Positions 25,070 to 34,348 of a stretch of DNA of 60,826 bases are shown here, piece after piece. A program made the position numbers and the translations under genes. Within the stretch, counting starts at the first letter, position 1, and each line of letters begins with the position of its first letter. The stretch covers positions 1 to 60,826 of the forward strand of contig CANSHI010000008.1 in assembly GCA_947646655.1 (NCBI GenBank), written 5' to 3'. Under the pieces are notes generated by a model, which was not told the origin of the DNA, searched no databases, and saw only the letters and a list, made by a program, of their open reading frames with translations. The stretch comes from an uncultured bacterium (GTDB lineage: Bacteria; Bacillota_I; Bacilli_A; RF39; UBA660).

Positions 25070-25259
25070 AATAAAACACATCCTCGTTATAACTTATGCC
25101 TAATAAGAAAAAGTTGTGTCTCTCTAAATTTAACTTCAGAAATTAAATTAGTTTATTATTTAGTATATTTTTTTCTGTAATTTAGAGAAAATAATCTTCT
25201 CATTCCCTTAGGACATATTTTCATGTGTTAACACTAACGTTTGCGAATCTAATTCTTTT

Positions 25260-25930
25260 CTTCTAATGTCTAAAGTATATTATAGCTTAAAAATATGGTT
25301 AATGACTTTTCCATTCATAAATTTTCTTTTATTGATATCAAAATGACTCATTAAACTTAATTTAACACTTTTCTTTAAGTCTTTACTATATTTTTTAATA
25401 ATGTCTATTCTTCATCCCTCGTTGCATTATTTAAATTAAACGTATCGAGAACTTGCCACTATTAAATCGGCAATTATAAAATATGACATTGGGGCTTTAT
25501 TTCCATTGTCTCTTTGGTTTCTAAATCATTATTTTCTTTATATCGTTTTCCTAAATTTTTTGTTGTTCAATTGACAAATTGGGGTAACGACGAATTTCTT
25601 GCATATATAATTTAAAAGCACTATCTGTAAAGATTTTTCCAGTTCATCATCAGTTAATATTTTTATTTCGTCGTCCTTATAATAATCCCTGCCTTGGCTC
25701 ATTATAACAGAATTAATCATTATTAATAATACTTTGTTTTAGTTTTTAGTTTATTTATACTAGATTTTGTTTCAAGAATAATTTCTTTTTATAACCTAAA
25801 TCAAAATTATAGGCATATTTATCGGCTCTAATACTTTTAGATTTAATTTAATATTTTACTAGAAGGCTTCTTTTAAAGTATTAAGTTTTCATTGGTCCAT
25901 TAAGTTTTTTCTATAATCTTTTACAAGCAA
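25260..25930 (-). pseudogene. Decayed genes, including a sigma-70 remnant
   Basis: About 670 bases of broken frames. Around 25520-25620 the minus strand reads FKLYMQEIRRYPNLSIEQQ, then after a one-base slip in an A-run KNLGKRYKENNDLETKETME, and after another shift FIIADLIVASSRYV. These match region 1.2/2.1 of sigma-70 factors (Y-x-x-E-I-x-R-x-P-x-L-S, then A-N-L-R-L-V). Upstream of that, GYK plus KEIILETKSSINKLKT also needs a frameshift and is an unrelated remnant. Nothing here is an intact gene. The decay lies right upstream of the split amidase gene. Confidence 0.6.
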
Positions 25931-25931
25931 T

Positions 25932-25966
25932 TTAAAACCCTTAATTTTTTCTACTAAGGGTTTTAA
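25932..25966. terminator. Bidirectional terminator
   Basis: TTAAAACCCTTA (25932 on) pairs with TAAGGGTTTTAA (to 25966) around a short loop, with A/T runs on both sides. It sits between the decayed genes and the collagen-type C-terminal-domain genes. Confidence 0.75.
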
Positions 25967-26072
25967 TTATATGTTATTTTAGTTAATTTTATTTAATAAG
26001 CTTGCTTTTGTATTTGTACTTATATTATTAAGAATACTATTTCAAATTCTTTACTGTTTTAAGTTATTTTTA

Positions 26073-26552
26073 TTAAACTTGCATTTTTTCTATAGATAAT
26101 ACAAGTCCTTTCACAGTTGTATATTTTATTCCACCACTTGTAACAAGTTGAACTTGAACATTTTTCGCTCGATCTAATTTTATAGTCTTTGACATAGAAA
26201 ATGCTAAATACTCCGTATATTGGTTTCTGTTATATAAATCAACAGAGATTATGGTATTTTTATCACCTGAATGAACATCTACTAATCGTAATATTAATTC
26301 TGAATTTAATCCATTTTGAGCCCACTGGCCATTTAGATTAAATTCATAAACTCCTGGTTCATCTATCAATATTTGGTCACTATATGCTGAAAAGATATTA
26401 GTATTTTGAGGAAATATATCACTTTGTTTAATTGTGAAAGTTCCTGACTGTCCATCATTATATATAACATTCACTGCTGCTTCTATACCACAAGAGCCAT
26501 CATGACCTTTGGGAATTACAAAGTCTACTTCATATTGCTCATTTGAATTCAT
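26073..26552 (-). CDS. Collagen-type C-terminal-domain protein, copy A
   Basis: 159 residues. It starts MNSNEQYEVDFVIPKGHDGS and continues as one beta-sandwich-like domain rich in alternating hydrophobics (GVYEFNLNGQWAQ, ENTIISVDLY-type phrases, ending VLSIEKMQV). The opening VDFVIPKG is the usual lead-in to Gly-X-Y collagen repeats in bacterial exosporium-type proteins (BclA-like). Here the repeat region has shrunk to almost nothing and the C1q/TNF-like head follows at once. The domain assignment is by resemblance. A paralogue lies 65 bases upstream; both have AGGTGAT before the ATG. Confidence 0.65.
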   Translation of the reverse strand: MNSNEQYEVDFVIPKGHDGSCGIEAAVNVIYNDGQSGTFTIKQSDIFPQNTNIFSAYSDQILIDEPGVYEFNLNGQWAQNGLNSELILRLVDVHSGDKNTIISVDLYNRNQYTEYLAFSMSKTIKLDRAKNVQVQLVTSGGIKYTTVKGLVLSIEKMQV

Positions 26553-26617
26553 ATTTTATCACCTATAATAGATTATTCTAGTTTATTAAAATGAATTGTA
26601 TTAGTGCACATTTAATC

Positions 26618-27076
26618 TTATATTCTAATTTTTTTAATTGTAATATTTAGTTGATTAGTAAAAGCTGAATCTTTTGATGTAAGATACACTCGTAAATTTT
26701 TAACAGTATCTATTTGTAAAATTTTTGTTTGTGAAAAAAACATTGATGAAGATTGAGATGTATTTGTTGTAAGCTCTACTGTTATAATATTTTCCATTAC
26801 GGAGGTATTATAATCTACCATTTCTAAATATAAAATAGCACTTTGAGCATTTTTTGATAATTTGCCACTTAAAGTAATTTCATACAAACCTGCTTCATTT
26901 AATGCTATCTCATTATTTACAACTGTAAAAGCATTTGTTGGATTAGGTAAAGTGTCATGAGTGGTTATAGGTAACATTCCTTTTTGGTTTTCTTGATAAT
27001 TAGCAAATAATATTGATTCTAAACCACAAGATCCTTTTGGAATAACAAAATCTAGCTTATATTCATCGAAATTCAT
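26618..27076 (-). CDS. Collagen-type C-terminal-domain protein, copy B
   Basis: 152 residues, clearly related to copy A: MNFDEYKLDFVIPKGSCGLE at the start, the middle NEAGLYEITLSGKLSKNAQS against copy A DEPGVYEFNLNGQWAQNGLN, and both with a valine-rich end. It probably forms trimers if the C1q/TNF-like fold is right. No signal peptide, as in spore-surface proteins made in the mother cell; this is inference. The pair arose by tandem duplication and has diverged widely. Confidence 0.65.
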   Translation of the reverse strand: MNFDEYKLDFVIPKGSCGLESILFANYQENQKGMLPITTHDTLPNPTNAFTVVNNEIALNEAGLYEITLSGKLSKNAQSAILYLEMVDYNTSVMENIITVELTTNTSQSSSMFFSQTKILQIDTVKNLRVYLTSKDSAFTNQLNITIKKIRI

Positions 27077-27562
27077 ATAATCACCTGTTATTATTTTATG
27101 AAAGTTACTTTAATTTTGTATGGGGCTTAATACTATCTTTATTACAGATTTTCAAAAAAAGATACTTTTTATCAAAGTACCATAATTTCTTGTGTAATCA
27201 TAAGGTTTTACTTTATAAACATGTTTAGAAACCAAAATTTAATTGACAGTTATAATTATGATCTTACTCTTTTCATTTCCTTAAATTATAAAACAACATT
27301 GACACAGATTCATAAATATTTATCTTCCTGCCTTCTAATTTTATAACTCACATTTTAAATACATTTTTATTAATATTAACTTATTTACAATTACAAGAGT
27401 TTTAAGGTCCTTTCTACCTTAATTACTAATTTTTTATTTAAAAGGACACTTTATTAAAAGTGTCACTCATTTATCACGGATTTATATTATAATCATTATT
27501 TGGAAAACTCTATAAGAATAAAAGATTTTCTTATGGGATAGTACTAATTTTGCAAAAAAAGT
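27077..27562. other. Intergenic, no gene seen
   Basis: 486 AT-rich bases without a credible open frame. One small hairpin, GACACTT/AAGTGTC at 27445-27462, is visible. Nothing else recognised. Confidence 0.6.
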
Positions 27563-30500
27563 TTATAAATCTTTTTCCGCTTCATAAGTTTTAGTGTTTA
27601 AATGCCTATAAGCCGTTTCAAAATATTTGACTTTAGACCACAGTGAAATATCTCCAATAATGATCAGACGATATTTTGCTCTAGTCACTGCTACGTTAAG
27701 TATATTAGGCACGTTTGAGGCCCAATTAACTGCACCTTTTTGAGAATGGTCACAGCCCAGTACTAGAATAACTTCATTTGCTTCTTTTCCTTGAAATGTA
27801 TGAATAGTACCACAGCTTTTATTTATCCAATTGTTAATATCTTTATCTTGAAAGGTAGTTTCTTTTTTTAAAAAAGTTTTCAGTTCCTTTTTTAATTCAT
27901 GTACAATATCTCTAAATGGTGCAATTATGTATATATTCGGAAGATCGTTATTATTAACTTTTAAAGCATTTTTAAGTAGTTTAATTATAAGTTTTCCCTG
28001 TTCTTTGACATAATGACTATTGTCGATACTTTTTCCTTTTATATCATACCAAGCTGACTCTTTTATTGAAAGCGCTACTTCGTTGCTATTGTCTTTAGTA
28101 CAGTAAAACATTTTATTGTCGTAAGCTATCTCATTAGAAATTGCAAACATGGGGTTTAAACATCTTCTATGAAGTAATAGAGGTGATCCAATCCATGTGT
28201 CATTTTCTTCTCCTCGAATTGTCCCATACTTATTTTGAATGTCAGCAATGATTTGAGCGCTTAAGTTAACATTTTCGAATTTCGCATTTATTTTTTGATG
28301 AGAATTTAAAATTTTATACATTAGAGAAGGAGTCGTTACTACTGGCTCAATTTGGAATGGATCTCCTAATATAATAGTTTTAATCGATCGATTTATAGCG
28401 CCTAAAACAGAGCCTGGTGTTGCCTGTCCTGCTTCATCGATAATCAAATTGCCTATTTCATCTTCCTTAATGTCTGAGAGAAATTTTTGGACTGATGCTA
28501 GACTTGTCGAAATGACAGGTGTTAGGAAAAATAAAGTGTTGATTAATTCACCGTAGCATATTTTTTTTATGTCCTCATCCATCTCGCCTCTTAATGCCAT
28601 TACTAAAAGTCTCAAGTTTGTATAAGAAGATTTAGATGTTAAGACAAATGCTTTATGCATTTGAAGAGCTTCGTAAAAAAGTTCCTCTCTTAATCTATCA
28701 TAATGATTGTTAGTCCAAACTGATGCTTCTTGAGAAGACTTATTATTACTTATGTCTTTAAAAAATTCTTCGTCGGCTAAAGTTATTTTATCTATGTTCT
28801 TGTATTTTTTAATAGTTTTACTTAATTGTTCAATATCTTTTTTAATATTGTCAAAATGTGTTTCAATCGAATCTAGCTCTAAAGTCTTTTTGCTGTATTC
28901 TTCTTTAATATCATTTATTTTGCTAGATAGTTCAAGTATTTCAATAGTTGTTGAAACTATGTTTTCATTAAGTTCATTTTTCTTAATAACATAAGGATGT
29001 CGTTTAAATATAAAGCCAAAAATTTTTAAGTACCATACCATATTATTTTTCAGTTCTTGAAGCATAGTTTTATAATTGGTTTGTTTTTGTGTTAGATTTT
29101 CTTTACTAGCTTCGAATTCATTTAAAGAGTCTTGTAAATTTTCAATTTCAAAAAGTTTCTCATTAATGGAATTTTTAACATCGTCTTGTAAGTCAAATAA
29201 TGATTTTAATTTTTTAGTGTCGCTTTTTACTGTGGATAAATATTCTCTATAAGATTTCACTTCAGAATATTTTTTATTAAATTTTTCTTTTGTTTTTTCG
29301 AAATCTATATCATTTTGATCAAATTTAATTTTTATCGAGCTTTCTTTATTAAACCAAACGGCGTTTATAAATTTTGATATGTTTTCTTTTTTTCCCATTG
29401 GAGCGGAGATTAATCCCCAGGATTCAAAAGTGAATAAATTATTCGCTGTGTCTGTAAAGAAAATATCTTCGTTATCGTTTTTATTAAAAAGATTACTTAA
29501 AGTTTTATTCATGCTTTTTGCAATTGGTAGTTCTAGGGAAATATTTTCTACTGCTGAATTATTATTAGAGGCAACAATGATTCCAAAGTTTTTCAAAGAG
29601 GGATCAACTTTAAAGTAATTTCTTATGTATTTATTGGAACTGTTTTCGACTGGTATTTTATTAAAAGCTTCATCAGATGAGCGAAATTTGGTCATTAATC
29701 TTGCTCTTTTAACAATTTGATCGGCGATCAGTTCTTTAACAAGTGTAGTTTTTCCTGATCCAGGAGGACCATTTACAGAAAATATTGATTGTGAAGTATT
29801 TAATCCTAAATTTATCGCGACTTGTTGCATGAGTGCTGGACAAAAGCTACTTGGCCATTTTCCTAATGGATAATTATTGGGGTCAAGTATATCTTCTAGA
29901 GATGAAACATTTTTATCGATTTCTATCTTTTCAATTTCTGAAGGTTGTAAAAAACTTTTTATTTTTTCTGATGTATTATTTCTTATGTAGTCTAAATCTT
30001 GTAAGTAGAAGCTTGGTAATATGGCAGGTGTAGGTGAGTTCATTTCTTCATCTGATAAATATATTTCTTCTTTTGTGATGATATATTCTAACTCAAAAAA
30101 ATCTTTAAGATAGGGATAAACTTCGTCTAAAGTGGAAAAGCATTCTTTCAACTTGTTTAAAAAGTTTTCATCATTTGTATTTAAGGTAGAGACTTTTTTT
30201 AATAAAAGCGCATACTTTTCGATAGCATCTTTTTCTAATAAATCGACATCAGTATTTTTATTTTCTAACATTTTATTTAAAGCATAAATACAATTAGCTA
30301 CGGAGAAAGTTTTATCCCAAAGACTCCCATCTTCTTTAATTCGATAGGCAAAAATAACACTATTAGCTTCTTCCTGATACTTTGTTTCAGATTTTATATT
30401 TACTGCTTCAGCTAGCTTTTCTATAGCTTTTTCATAATTAAAATTTCCAACAAAAATAGTGTATATTGTTTTTTTATTTGGATCCTTTTTAGAAAAAGTA

Positions 30501-30631
30501 TTTTTATAAAGTTTTGCAAATTGAAAAGGCTCTGTATTTTTTCTACTGTCAAAAATTATATTTTGAGTAGGAAAAACTGGATTTAGAAATTCTAAGTTAT
30601 AAAAGTAATTTACTATGGCATTTTTGGTCAT
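27563..30631 (-). CDS. SF1 DNA/RNA helicase (Upf1/Dna2-like)
   Basis: About 1,022 residues. Walker A GPPGSGKTTLVKELIAD (about 290), Walker B NLIIDEAGQATPGS (about 733), motif III ILGDPFQIEP, and the C-terminal NVAVTRAKYRLIIIGD give a superfamily 1B helicase. A long helical insert (about 440-620, many E and K) splits the first RecA domain, as is usual in these bacterial AAA_11/AAA_12 proteins. The first ATG is eight codons upstream, but the ATG at 30631 follows GAGGGGG and is preferred. Large standalone helicases of this kind occur in defence contexts and as general nucleic-acid enzymes; the role here is open. Confidence 0.88.
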   Translation of the reverse strand: MTKNAIVNYFYNLEFLNPVFPTQNIIFDSRKNTEPFQFAKLYKNTFSKKDPNKKTIYTIFVGNFNYEKAIEKLAEAVNIKSETKYQEEANSVIFAYRIKEDGSLWDKTFSVANCIYALNKMLENKNTDVDLLEKDAIEKYALLLKKVSTLNTNDENFLNKLKECFSTLDEVYPYLKDFFELEYIITKEEIYLSDEEMNSPTPAILPSFYLQDLDYIRNNTSEKIKSFLQPSEIEKIEIDKNVSSLEDILDPNNYPLGKWPSSFCPALMQQVAINLGLNTSQSIFSVNGPPGSGKTTLVKELIADQIVKRARLMTKFRSSDEAFNKIPVENSSNKYIRNYFKVDPSLKNFGIIVASNNNSAVENISLELPIAKSMNKTLSNLFNKNDNEDIFFTDTANNLFTFESWGLISAPMGKKENISKFINAVWFNKESSIKIKFDQNDIDFEKTKEKFNKKYSEVKSYREYLSTVKSDTKKLKSLFDLQDDVKNSINEKLFEIENLQDSLNEFEASKENLTQKQTNYKTMLQELKNNMVWYLKIFGFIFKRHPYVIKKNELNENIVSTTIEILELSSKINDIKEEYSKKTLELDSIETHFDNIKKDIEQLSKTIKKYKNIDKITLADEEFFKDISNNKSSQEASVWTNNHYDRLREELFYEALQMHKAFVLTSKSSYTNLRLLVMALRGEMDEDIKKICYGELINTLFFLTPVISTSLASVQKFLSDIKEDEIGNLIIDEAGQATPGSVLGAINRSIKTIILGDPFQIEPVVTTPSLMYKILNSHQKINAKFENVNLSAQIIADIQNKYGTIRGEENDTWIGSPLLLHRRCLNPMFAISNEIAYDNKMFYCTKDNSNEVALSIKESAWYDIKGKSIDNSHYVKEQGKLIIKLLKNALKVNNNDLPNIYIIAPFRDIVHELKKELKTFLKKETTFQDKDINNWINKSCGTIHTFQGKEANEVILVLGCDHSQKGAVNWASNVPNILNVAVTRAKYRLIIIGDISLWSKVKYFETAYRHLNTKTYEAEKDL

Positions 30632-30720
30632 TAGGCATCCCCCTCTTTTTGGCATATTTTACCAAATTTGGCAAAAAATTACAATTGATAATTGCTTTTT
30701 TGTATATATTTAAAAATAGG

Positions 30721-31608
30721 TTATTTTATTCTTTCTTTAACAATGTCGCCGTATTCTATTTCTCCAATCAGAAGAGAGGACTTAGGATTGTGTTTGTAAG
30801 TATTTTTTTGGACTATAGTTTCGTTGTAGTTGGCATAGCAGTATTTGCATAAGTGTAGACATGAATTATAATCGCCTATATCGACTAATTGGACACAGTT
30901 ACATTTTTGTCCTTTTCGAGCAGACCAATTTTTATAAGATTTGCCAGTTAATGAGAACGCTAACTCGTGTGAGATACAATCTTCTTTGATGAATCCAAAT
31001 TCTACTAAATTTCTTTCTTCAAAACATGTTTGAACAGTCATTCCATACTTTTTAGCACTTGTACTAAAAGATTTTCCTATTTCTTTATAATCGTTTTCGG
31101 TAAACTCTCTATACTTTAATATCGACATATTTTTTCTGACATTTTTATAGTCATCGATAAAAGAAATGATAATTTTTTTTATATAGCCTTCTAATGATGC
31201 ACATAAGCTTTCAAAAGCTTTTTTATGATAATCGAGATCATAATCATCACTTAAAAAAACGGGATCGTATCTTATATATGTATAACTGGATCCTACAATT
31301 TCAGAAATTTCTCTGACAGACTGAATAACTTTATCTTTGAAAGGAACATTTGGTTCGATGTCGTTTTTATATGGTGTGATTGTTGTTTGAAAAATGATAG
31401 GCTTGTCGATCTCTTTTAGAAAAGGTAAAATGGGCATAGGATTTTTAGTGCAAAAAAGTATGGCATCAACATTGTCGAATTTGATTCTGCTTATCATATG
31501 AGGATTGAATGGACTTCTGACGTCTACAAATCCTTCTTTATATCTATTCATAAACCATTCAGTGTAAAATGCTACTATATCTGTTCTGCCGCTCACATAT
31601 AAAATCAT
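30721..31608 (-). CDS. DUF1848 protein with cysteine cluster
   Basis: 295 residues. The start MILYVSGRTDIVAFYTEWF, the central VDAILFCTKNPMPILPFL, the IRYDPVFLSDDYD and the C-terminal CLHLCKYCYANYN identify the DUF1848 family. CxxxCxYCYAN looks like an iron-sulfur ligand set of the radical-SAM kind, but at the C-terminus. DUF1848 proteins are related to DNA photoproduct lyases of the SplB type; function unproven. Strong AGGAGG RBS. It is the neighbour of a helicase gene, with about 90 bases between, same strand. Confidence 0.85.
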   Translation of the reverse strand: MILYVSGRTDIVAFYTEWFMNRYKEGFVDVRSPFNPHMISRIKFDNVDAILFCTKNPMPILPFLKEIDKPIIFQTTITPYKNDIEPNVPFKDKVIQSVREISEIVGSSYTYIRYDPVFLSDDYDLDYHKKAFESLCASLEGYIKKIIISFIDDYKNVRKNMSILKYREFTENDYKEIGKSFSTSAKKYGMTVQTCFEERNLVEFGFIKEDCISHELAFSLTGKSYKNWSARKGQKCNCVQLVDIGDYNSCLHLCKYCYANYNETIVQKNTYKHNPKSSLLIGEIEYGDIVKERIK

Positions 31609-31710
31609 AATGAACCTCCTTAATAAAAATTATTTTATAACAATAATTCAAATTTGTCTTTAGTAAAATGTTGGAATATGCAACTTTTTTAGAAAATGTG
31701 TCGAAAAGTA

Positions 31711-31739
31711 TTGTAAGTTTCCTAAAAATATGATACAAT
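31711..31739 (+). promoter_or_regulatory. Sigma-A type promoter for the RNA gene
   Basis: TTGTAA (31711-31716), a 17-base spacer, and TACAAT (31734-31739). No open frame follows, so this promoter drives a noncoding RNA starting near 31746. Confidence 0.8.
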
Positions 31740-31745
31740 GCAATT

Positions 31746-32105
31746 GTCTAATAGGAATATACGGTCAATGATGTATTTCTAGTCTGACAGTTGGCAAAGA
31801 AAAATAGCTTACGTTATTCGTATTTGCCATTGTAGGTACACTATCGATATAAAAGGGTACACTCGAAAGTCACGAAAGTTTGCTTCTATGCATGCAACGA
31901 TTAGATGTTGCAACATTCTAGGAGGAAGTAAATAGAGTGATGTGCTTGCTTATATTGAACTCAAAGCCACAAAATACAAGTAGAAAATTTTGAGCATTCG
32001 CATGTCACGTGGATGGGATGTAAACAATTAGTTTATTTATAATGCATGATAAATAAAGAATTGCATACTTGCGAAAATTGCTGACCTGACCCGTTGGCTT
32101 TTTTT
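31746..32105 (+). ncRNA. Structured RNA gene, class unknown
   Basis: A 360-base transcription unit with its own promoter and terminator but no reading frame. Visible stems: TTGGCAAA near 31792 with TTTGCCA near 31827 (a long hairpin), GCAAC/GTTGC near 31900, CTCAAA/TTTGAG enclosing a loop near 31960-31995, and TTTATTTAT/ATAAATAAA near 32032-32058. The terminator is GCTGAC/GTTGGC (32080-32098) followed by seven T. It lacks the conserved GAGGAAAGTCC of RNase P RNA and the tmRNA ends. It could be 6S, raiA-type or a new class. Confidence 0.65.
32080..32105 (+). terminator. Terminator of the RNA gene
   Basis: Stem GCTGAC (32080-32085) with GTTGGC (32093-32098), GU pairs allowed, loop of seven, then TTTTTTT. 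Confidence 0.7.
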
Positions 32106-32111
32106 GTATGC

Positions 32112-32139
32112 AAAAAAAGCGAGAAGTTTATTCCTCGCT
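32112..32139 (-). terminator. Terminator of htrA
   Basis: AGCGAG (32118-32123) pairs with CTCGCT (32134-32139). The htrA stop codon lies in the loop, and seven A at 32112-32118 give the U-tract on the minus strand. Confidence 0.85.
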
Positions 32140-33315
32140 GGCAGCTGTTAATTTAACTTTTATACTTTGTGTCTTGCCTTCTCTTTCAACTTTTAGTGTT
32201 ATAGTGTCTCCCACGTTATATGTATAAAGAGCATATCTAAGAGTGGCTACATTTTTAATTTCTTCATCGTCGATACCTATGATGATATCTCCACGTTTAA
32301 GCTTAGCGTTTTCTGCTGGGCTTCCTTTTTGGACTTCAATAACTACTACTCCATTTGTCAATTCGGTATTGAGTGTAATGCCTCTTTTATAAAGATCTAA
32401 TCTCTCAGTTAAGTTTTGCATGCTGACACCTAAAAGTGGTCTTTTTACTTCGCCTCCACCTATAATAGTATCGGCATATTTTACAGCATCTTCTATCGGA
32501 ATAGCAAATCCTATACCTTCTACTCCACTCGAAACAAGTTTCATGTTGGTAATACCAATGACTTGTCCGTTTGAGTTTGCTAGAGGACCACCACTGTTTC
32601 CAGAATTGATAGATGCATCAGTTTGTAAAACTTTCATGACATAATCACTCGAATTATTATTAGATAAACTAACTTCAACTTTTCTATCTTTACCACTTAA
32701 TACACCACGTGTAACTGTCCAATAATAGCTAGTGTCGAGAGGTGCACCTACAGTAAATACTGTATCCCCTAAACGCATAGATTCTGTGCTTCCTATTTCC
32801 GCAACAGATATAATATCGTCTACTCCGACACTCAATACTGCTAAATCTGAATATTCATCTGCACCTTCTACTGTAGCTTCTATCTCTTTGTTATTAGTAA
32901 ACATGACTTTGACTTTAACTTTAGCTGCTGCACTAACAACGTGGTTATTTGTCAAAATGTAGGCTTTTTTATCATCTGTTTTGTAAACGAAGCCCGTTCC
33001 ACTTCCGATCAGCTGATCGTTTTGTAATACCTCTACTACTACAACAGCATCGTACAGTTTTTCTACAGCATCTGCTATACCAGTGTCAGTGACCGTAACT
33101 TCTTTCTCGCTTTTATTGATTATTGTATTAGCTTTTTCTTTTGGCAAAATATAGCGAAGTGCAATAAATGTTCCACATGATCCCATTACTAAGCATATAA
33201 TACAAATCAGTACTACTAATGGTGCCCAAGTATTTTTCTTCTTTGGATATACCATATCATATAATTTAGTGTTTTCTAAATCTGTTTCTGTTGTTTTAAC
33301 TTTTTCTTTTTCCAT
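32128..33315 (-). CDS. htrA: HtrA/DegP-type membrane serine protease
   Basis: 395 residues. A cytoplasmic N-terminus is followed by a transmembrane anchor (about 30-55), a trypsin-like protease domain outside the membrane with the triad histidine in LTNNHVV (about 122), aspartate in SDLAVLSV (about 163) and serine in GNSGGPL (about 243), then one PDZ domain (about 290-390, RPLLGVSM and KRGDIIIGIDDEEI). It degrades misfolded exported proteins. It is 20 bases downstream of the Abi_2 gene on the same strand. The 3' end overlaps its own terminator. Confidence 0.95.
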   Translation of the reverse strand: MEKEKVKTTETDLENTKLYDMVYPKKKNTWAPLVVLICIICLVMGSCGTFIALRYILPKEKANTIINKSEKEVTVTDTGIADAVEKLYDAVVVVEVLQNDQLIGSGTGFVYKTDDKKAYILTNNHVVSAAAKVKVKVMFTNNKEIEATVEGADEYSDLAVLSVGVDDIISVAEIGSTESMRLGDTVFTVGAPLDTSYYWTVTRGVLSGKDRKVEVSLSNNNSSDYVMKVLQTDASINSGNSGGPLANSNGQVIGITNMKLVSSGVEGIGFAIPIEDAVKYADTIIGGGEVKRPLLGVSMQNLTERLDLYKRGITLNTELTNGVVVIEVQKGSPAENAKLKRGDIIIGIDDEEIKNVATLRYALYTYNVGDTITLKVEREGKTQSIKVKLTAASEE

Positions 33316-33334
33316 AAATAATTCAACCTTTCTT

Positions 33335-34261
33335 TTACATATTAATTAAACTTGTATAATTTCTAGGGAATCCCATAAAGCCCATGACATCTTCGATATC
33401 GATGACTTTTAACTTGCCTCCTAAAACCGATTTTTCATAATCGATTTCTTTTATGAGTAATCTAAATTCATCATCTCTAAGAAGAAATTTCATTATGATT
33501 ATTAATGCAAATAAATCGTTTTTACCACTCGTAAATTCTCCATTCATTTTTGGAAGATCTAATAATTCATGATATTTATTAGTATCGATAGATACGGAGG
33601 TGCGGTTGTCATACAATATATCTTCATGTGCACATAGGTTTCGATAGTTTGCAAGTATAGGCAAAAAACTTAAAAGATCGTGAACTTTTAAATTGTAAAT
33701 GTCGGCAATTTCTACTTGGTCTTTCGATTTCATTATCGAATAAAGTTCACATACAATTCCGAAAGATAAAACTTTTACTACTATCCATAAAGGAATATAA
33801 CCATAGTTGGAAATGTAGTGTGTTGTCGCAGAGTGTTGTGCTCCATTGATACGAATTTGCCGTTTAATTTTATGAAGTAAATCGTTTACTTGACGACTCT
33901 TCTCATAACTTGTGTTAAAGTTTGAGGGCTTTAAATAGTCCTTTTCTTTAAATCCATAATTTTTCGATAGTTGGTATGAGAATATACTTTTTAAATTGTT
34001 TTCAATTATTAAGAGGTTTTTAAAAATGATATATCTAAGTTGTCTATCAAAATTGAACATAGCGTATATTTCTCTAAAGTCAGTTCCTACTTTAAATTTA
34101 CGTGACTTCATTCCATCTAAGAAAAGATGCCTATATCCACTTAAGAAAAAATAATTTTCTCGAAGAAGTATTTCTTTGGCCGCATCTTCGTCTGTAATGA
34201 TGAGACGTTTATCTCTTAAAATTTGGATTTGTTCATCTATCGTCTTAAACGTTTTTTGCAT
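33335..34261 (-). CDS. Abi_2 (AbiD/AbiF) family HEPN protein
   Basis: 308 residues. FKTIDEQIQILRDKRLIITD, then RENYFFLSGYRHLF and FDRQLRYIIFKNLLIIE are hallmarks of the Abi_2 family of phage abortive-infection proteins. The HEPN ribonuclease motif RNLCAH (RX4H, about residues 207-212) is intact, so RNA cleavage on activation is plausible. The ATG at 34261 follows AGGTGAG and is preferred over the GTG nine bases earlier. It is placed between cwlD and htrA in a chromosomal row, an odd spot for a defence gene. Confidence 0.88.
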   Translation of the reverse strand: MQKTFKTIDEQIQILRDKRLIITDEDAAKEILLRENYFFLSGYRHLFLDGMKSRKFKVGTDFREIYAMFNFDRQLRYIIFKNLLIIENNLKSIFSYQLSKNYGFKEKDYLKPSNFNTSYEKSRQVNDLLHKIKRQIRINGAQHSATTHYISNYGYIPLWIVVKVLSFGIVCELYSIMKSKDQVEIADIYNLKVHDLLSFLPILANYRNLCAHEDILYDNRTSVSIDTNKYHELLDLPKMNGEFTSGKNDLFALIIIMKFLLRDDEFRLLIKEIDYEKSVLGGKLKVIDIEDVMGFMGFPRNYTSLINM

Positions 34262-34348
34262 GTATCTCACCTAGTATAGAATTATACTACAAGTTACAAG
34301 AAAATGATAGTCCTTTTATAAAGAATTTGTGTTAGAAACAGGTGAAAT

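Noticed and set aside
31746..32105. RNase P RNA, tmRNA or SRP RNA for the unidentified RNA
   Set aside because: The near-invariant GAGGAAAGTCC of RNase P, the tmRNA 5' GGGG and CCA end, and the SRP GGAAGCAGC are all missing. A weak likeness of CAAAGCCACAAAAT to the RNase P GAAAGTGCCACAG block is not enough.
33335..34348. RNA antitoxin upstream of the Abi_2 gene
   Set aside because: Only about 90 bases separate it from cwlD and no stable hairpin or promoter stands out.
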